From positions 186,001 to 250,000 of the forward strand of contig ATWE01000009.1 of the NCBI GenBank assembly GCA_000421085.1: a DNA stretch of 64,000 bases, given 5' to 3'. The translations under genes and the position numbers were made by a program. The stretch's first letter is position 1, and the number at the start of each line of letters is the position of its first letter. Shown in pieces: positions 62,671 to 64,000 of this stretch. The notes under the pieces were generated by a model. It had not been told where the DNA came from, did no database searches, and saw only the letters and a program-made list of their open reading frames with translations. The stretch comes from Ensifer sp. USDA 6670. Its GTDB lineage: Bacteria; Pseudomonadota; Alphaproteobacteria; Rhizobiales; Rhizobiaceae.

Positions 62671-63631
62671 CGAAGGAGCGCGCATCCGTTGGGCCGATCT
62701 GGCGCCCTTCATCGCCCTTGCGGTGATCGTGCTGTTCGGGGCGCTGGTGAACTCCAATTTCGTGTCGTCGGCCAATCTGATCAACGTCATTACGCGGAGC
62801 GCTTTCATCGCGATCATCGCCGTCGGGGCGACCTTCGTTATCTCGTCCGGCGGGCTCGACCTGTCCGTGGGTTCGATGATGGCCTTCGTCACCGGTATCA
62901 TGATCATGGCGATGAACCATCTCGCCCCGGCATTCGGAACCTGGGCGATTCCGATGGGAGCGGGCGTCGCGCTACTCGTCGGAGCGCTGTGCGGCCTCTT
63001 CAACGGGCTCATCGTGACCGTCGGGCGAATAGAGCCCTTCATCGTTACGCTGGGCACGATGGGCATTTTCCGCGCCTTCATCACCTTCATGACCGACGGC
63101 GGCTCGCTGCCTATCGATCGCAGCCTCCGGGAAGCCTATCGTCCGGTCTATTTCGGCAGCGTCTTCGGCATTCCCTATCCGGTGCTCATCACCTTCGTCG
63201 TCGTCCTGGCCGGCGCATTCCTGCTCTACAAGACCAAGTATGGCCGCCGTTTGAAGTCGGCGGGATCCAATGTCGAGGTCGCGCGCTTTTCAGGCGTCAA
63301 CGTCGCCGGGGTGCGTACCGTCGCCTACGTGATCCAGGGCTTCTGCGTCGCCGTCGCTGCGATCTGCTATGTGCCCCGGCTCGGCGCAGCGACGCCAACG
63401 ACCGGACAGCTCTGGGAACTGCAGGTCATCACCGCAGTCGTGATCGGCGGCACGCTGCTGCGCGGCGGGCGGGGACGCATTGGCGGCACGGTGGCCGGCG
63501 CCCTCATCCTCGAGGTGATCGCAAACGTCATGGTGCTGTCGGACATGGTCTCGGAATATCTCGTCGCCGCCGTTCAGGGAGCGATCATCATCATCGCCAT
63601 GCTGGCGCACCGCTTTACTGCCAACCGCTGA
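62636..63631 (+). CDS. sugar ABC transporter permease (BPD_transp_2 type)
   Basis: A 331-residue permease. It has the NLINVITRSAFIAIIAVGATFVISSGGLDLSVGSMMAF segment and VVIGGTLLRGGRGRIGGTVAGALILEV coupling loop. The start at 62636 has GGGGAGGAGAAAC upstream. Thirty nt separate it from the binding-protein gene. Confidence 0.92.
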   Translation: MTAATATLAPTDEGARIRWADLAPFIALAVIVLFGALVNSNFVSSANLINVITRSAFIAIIAVGATFVISSGGLDLSVGSMMAFVTGIMIMAMNHLAPAFGTWAIPMGAGVALLVGALCGLFNGLIVTVGRIEPFIVTLGTMGIFRAFITFMTDGGSLPIDRSLREAYRPVYFGSVFGIPYPVLITFVVVLAGAFLLYKTKYGRRLKSAGSNVEVARFSGVNVAGVRTVAYVIQGFCVAVAAICYVPRLGAATPTTGQLWELQVITAVVIGGTLLRGGRGRIGGTVAGALILEVIANVMVLSDMVSEYLVAAVQGAIIIIAMLAHRFTANR

Positions 63632-63660
63632 AAACAGCACCGACTTCGAAGGAGGAGAAA

Positions 63661-64000
63661 ATGAAGTCTATTACTCGCAAGGCTGGACTCTTGTTATCGA
63701 CGGCTACCCTGGTCTTGGCCCTGCCGCTGGGCAGCGCTCAGGCCCAGGAGAAGAACGTGGTCGCCGTCTCGATTCCGGCCGCAACGCATGGATGGACGGG
63801 AGGGGTCGTCTACCATGCAGAACAGGCCGAGAAAGAGGTCGAGGCCGCATTTCCGAATGTAGACGTCGTGCTGTCGACCGCGTCATCGGCGACCGCGCAG
63901 GTCTCCGCGCTTGAAGACCTGTCGGCGACCCGGAAGCTCGACGCGCTGGTCATTCTGCCGTTTACGTCGGAGGAACTGACAGGACCGGTCGAGCAGATCA
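63661..64000 (+). CDS. sugar ABC transporter periplasmic binding protein, N-terminal part (runs off window)
   Basis: The frame is open from ATG 63661 to the window end (113 codons). GAAGGAGGAG lies upstream. It has a Sec signal peptide (cleavage near SAQAQEK) followed by VVAVSIPAATHGWTGGVVYHAE and DALVILPFTSEELTGPVEQI, the usual N-lobe of peripla_BP_4 proteins. It completes the GntR-ATPase-permease-binding protein operon. Only the N-terminal lobe is visible. Confidence 0.9.
   Translation, partial: MKSITRKAGLLLSTATLVLALPLGSAQAQEKNVVAVSIPAATHGWTGGVVYHAEQAEKEVEAAFPNVDVVLSTASSATAQVSALEDLSATRKLDALVILPFTSEELTGPVEQI

Noticed and set aside
1-64000. CRISPR arrays, tRNA or rRNA genes, insertion sequences or prophage genes
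   Set aside because: No regularly spaced direct repeats, tRNA-like cloverleaf, rRNA stretch, transposase or phage protein was seen on either strand.

Overview
The window is GC-rich, densely coded bacterial DNA. Its gene content and protein style fit an alphaproteobacterium of the Rhizobiaceae, most like Sinorhizobium/Ensifer. Supporting signs are a malonate TRAP-malonyl-CoA operon, a PPK2 of rhizobial type, several periplasmic-binding-protein sugar transporters each with its own regulator, and an erythronate-dehydrogenase-like cluster. No tRNA, rRNA, IS element, prophage or CRISPR array was seen. The many catabolic cassettes suggest a chromid or a metabolically flexible part of the chromosome, but the replicon cannot be told from the sequence.

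Layout. 0-1.5 kb: the tail of an EAL protein, a VOC-fold protein and a GreA/GreB-type factor. 1.5-8.3 kb: the malonate operon (TRAP matPQM, decarboxylase matA, ligase matB, minus strand) with a divergent GntR regulator. 8.5-10.7 kb: a stand-alone CpaC-type secretin with two small lipoproteins. 10.8-18.2 kb: housekeeping and accessory genes (two SAM methyltransferases, one frameshifted; an alpha/beta hydrolase; PPK2; a GYD protein; cytochrome c; a LysR/PhzF pair). 18.3-21.4 kb: cold-shock protein, DHA2-type efflux pump, and a stress-type SDR whose Shine-Dalgarno lies in a hairpin. 21.5-29.1 kb: sugar ABC transporter plus SMP-30 lactonase, divergent from a histidine kinase/response regulator pair. 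29.3-35.8 kb: a second sugar ABC operon with an aldehyde dehydrogenase and GntR regulator; its ATPase has an in-frame stop and its kduI is gutted by an internal deletion and a frameshift. 35.9-40.8 kb: TetR/MFS pair, sorbosone-dehydrogenase-like protein, otsA. 41.2-51.5 kb: a sugar-acid cluster (IlvD/Edd dehydratase, 3-HIBDH-like and DenD-like dehydrogenases, GlcD-like flavoprotein, FadR-type regulator, FAH-family enzyme, TRAP transporter). 51.6-53.4 kb: DUF2161 protein and a DEDDh exonuclease. 53.4-64 kb: a TMADH-like flavoprotein, then hydrolase/ALDH/Fe-ADH/Ldh genes divergent from a GntR-ABC transporter operon that runs off the window.

How it works together. Most of the window is a string of uptake-plus-catabolism modules: solute-binding protein, membrane transporter, oxidoreductases, and a divergent regulator with a palindromic site between the two arms. 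The 41-51 kb module is the most interesting biologically. Its three transcription units appear to share one operator motif, and together they could oxidise and cleave a sugar acid to C2/C3 units. The 30-33 kb module is visibly decaying. Three copies of a short repeat, each starting at the stop codon of a gene, and stem-loops placed just after binding-protein genes are recurrent non-coding features.
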